A DNA stretch of 64,000 nt from Mermis nigrescens. Taxonomy: Eukaryota > Nematoda > Enoplea > Mermithida > Mermithidae. The stretch lies in the NCBI GenBank assembly GCA_036768485.1, contig JAVLUZ010000415.1, positions 1 to 64,000 on the forward strand. The letters run 5' to 3'. Made by a program: the position numbers and the translations under genes. The notes under the pieces are model-generated. The model searched no databases. It saw only the letters and a list, made by a program, of their open reading frames with translations, and was not told where the DNA came from. Position 1 is the first letter of the stretch. Each line of letters begins with the position of its first letter. This document shows, in pieces, positions 62,473-64,000 of the stretch.

Positions 62473-62802
62473 ACAAAAAGGGTTTTACTTTCCCGCAAAA
62501 ATTTTTTTACTGCCCTCAGGTCTACAGGATTTGGGATTTTCTTAAAATATCGTAGAAACAGCCGTTTTAAACATTTAACGATTTTTTAGTTCAAAATATT
62601 TTTGAATAGCAATTTTGACTATATATTGTTAAATTTCTTCGTATTTTAGTTGAAAATTTTTTATCCATCATCTAAATAAGAAGAGCATCATCAGAAATAT
62701 CGAAAATTGTGTTTGTAACGCACATCCATCGTTTTTGAGTTGAAGAAATATTTTTCGTTTCACCCTCTCCTGAATTTCATGCTGTGCATGTATCGTGGCC
62801 AC

Positions 62803-63069
62803 CATACGTGGGCAGCAAAAAAATTCTGGGGGGGGGGTGCAAGACTTTTTTTGAAGGTCGAAAAATGGCCTTAAAAATGGTAGTATGGCGATAAAAACAC
62901 CATTTTTCGACGTTTCTCATCAAGCACTATCCATTGGCATCAAAAAATTTGCAAAAAAAACGAAAAAAAATTTTCAAAAATTGAATTCTGGGGGGTATTT
63001 TGATTTCTGGGGGGGGGTATTTTGGTTTCTGGGGGGTGCATACCCCCAAACCCCCCACGCCCAGGTGTG
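62803..63069 (-). mobile_element. hAT-A element
   Basis: 267 bp, CATACGTGGGCAGC to CGCCCAGGTGTG; flanks GTGGCCAC (62795-62802) and GTGTCCAC (63070-63077), 7 of 8. Very similar to 4220-4481. Confidence 0.8.
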
Positions 63070-63077
63070 GTGTCCAC

Positions 63078-63225
63078 CATATGTGGGCAGCAAAAAAATT
63101 CTAGGGGAAGTCAGGATAAGTAAAATTGCCAAAAATGTTCCTAAAAATAGAATTCTGGGAGTCTACAGTAATCTGGGGGGTTTTCAACTTCTGGGGGTAC
63201 AAAACCCCATCAACGCCCGTGTGTG
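63078..63225 (-). mobile_element. hAT-A short subfamily element
   Basis: 148 bp starting CATATGTGGGCAGC directly after the previous element's duplication and ending CGCCCGTGTGTG. Interior as in 47688-47847. The right flank does not match the left 8-mer. Confidence 0.7.
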
Positions 63226-63622
63226 ACGACAACGCGATGATCAAAGTAATTTTCAGTAGGTCATGTTTAGACTTATCTTTTGCTGCTAATTTTGCAAAAT
63301 TCTATCGTTTAATAAATTAATTGAAAATGCTTATTGTCAAATCTGGAGAGTAAATCATATGCTGGCGTATGTGTAAAGTGCCAGAAGGGATAGATCGGCC
63401 GTGCCATTGCAGATGAACCACAAATAGTAGGCATTTAGGCGCCAAATTTTGCTTCGAATTAAATAAACTTGCACGTACGCGTAAAATGCGAAAACAATGG
63501 CCAGTAGCAGCAGCAGACCCCAAACACTGTCGCGTGAGTAAAGATAGACAGGGGGCTAGAATACTAGCTCGATTCATGGTAATACTCCCGTTTGAATGAG
63601 TGCCACTAAAGTAATCGCCCAT

Positions 63623-64000
63623 AATGTTCTTTTCACCGCTTTTATATTTTAAATTCCTTTTATTTTAACCGAAGTAATTTGTAGTAGTGTTACTAACTTC
63701 TAATGACAAACAGACACAAGTAGCTATAGTGGGGGTGGACTAGTCCCCCTAAAATGTTGGAAGTACGAGTTTTTCTTAGAAGGGTCCCCCAAAGGTTGAA
63801 AATTCTTGAAGCGCATTTAAAAAACGCCAAAATAGATTTTAGCACACTTTTGAGATAATAATGTAAGGGAGCTTCGCGCCGGATTTATTGTTTTTGTATA
63901 ATTTTTTCTTCTCAACGCCCCAAGTTTGAGCAGGAAATATGTCAAAATTTTTTGGTGGCGCTATCCATTGACATCAGACAATTGTGGAAAAAACAAAAAA
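63623..64000. other. window edge, repeat-like
   Basis: From about 63727 a CTATAGTGGGGGTGGACTAG start with paired G and C runs suggests another short element; the last bases (GCGCTATCCATTGACATCAG) resemble the hAT-A interior. Truncated by the window end. Confidence 0.4.

Larger units (their letters stand above)
57260..63622 (-). pseudogene. 7TM receptor pseudogene, paralogue of 43812-50122
   Basis: All four exons are recognisable in order: 63622-63355, 60947-60784 (164 nt, same length as the intact gene), 59954-59733 (222 nt, same length) and about 58430-57260. Damage: exon 1 lacks two bases after RQCLG, shifting frame; in the correct frame ALYTYASI then meets TGA at 63357-63355 where the intact gene has Ala-Arg; the exon 1 donor GTGTGA has become ATTTGA; the exon 3 acceptor is out of phase by a base; exon 4 has lost about 65 bases over TM7 and contains a hAT-A copy (57880-58135) and another insertion (about 57380-57828). 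Exons 2 and 3 still read well, for example FWYTLHFYMTLSHFPVM and PTLCMLIAVVLYSLCFYVI, so loss of function is fairly recent. Confidence 0.9.

Noticed and set aside
57260..63622. A second functional receptor gene
   Set aside because: Frameshift, premature stop, lost donor, TM7 deletion and an exonic hAT-A insertion cannot all be spliced around.

Overview
This window is animal nuclear DNA: AT-rich, with genes split by GT-AG introns and dense in degenerate transposons. Only two loci are convincingly genic, plus a broken paralogue of one of them. The organism is not identifiable with certainty. The 7TM receptor genes resemble the fast-evolving chemoreceptor-like families of nematodes, and the short exons with mostly 100-600 bp introns fit that, so a repeat-rich nematode is my best guess (inference only).

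Layout. 1-16 kb is gene-free: hexamer repeats, a palindromic foldback element (4012-5945), several short hAT-like non-autonomous elements, a ~3.8 kb unclassified repeat (rep-D, 8471-12290) and another repeat (12511-13983). 16181-22340 (+) holds eleven exons of 4-aminobutyrate aminotransferase, intact from near its N-terminus to its stop. Its introns contain a trinucleotide microsatellite, a 70-bp copy of one of its own exons, two hAT-like elements and a dead non-LTR retrotransposon. 22.5-42.4 kb is a repeat field: further rep-D copies in both orientations, a foldback element whose inverted ends are arrays of a CCCGGG-containing 17-18 bp unit (28342-29631), a mariner-like relic, a 474-bp tandem repeat and many short elements. 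43812-50122 (-) is a four-exon 7TM receptor gene with an open frame of 393 codons. 57260-63622 (-) is its paralogue, exon for exon, destroyed by a frameshift, a stop, a lost splice donor, a deletion over TM7 and transposon insertions. Between them lie a rep-D fragment, a rep-C copy ending in a (TA)n tract, and a weak candidate exon.

The main message is about the mobile DNA. At least three short families (here called hAT-A, hAT-B and hAT-J) have CA...TG-type ends and 8-bp target-site duplications that can be read directly; five hAT-A copies have perfect 8/8 duplications. In two genes an element has landed on a splice site, so that its duplicated target contains the splice signal and the gene keeps a usable site: the acceptor of an aminotransferase exon at 21336/21337 and the donor of receptor exon 1 at 49831/49832. 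Nested insertions give a relative order of activity. The names hAT-A, -B, -J, rep-C, -D, -G, -I, mite-H and FB-E, FB-F are labels used only in this annotation.
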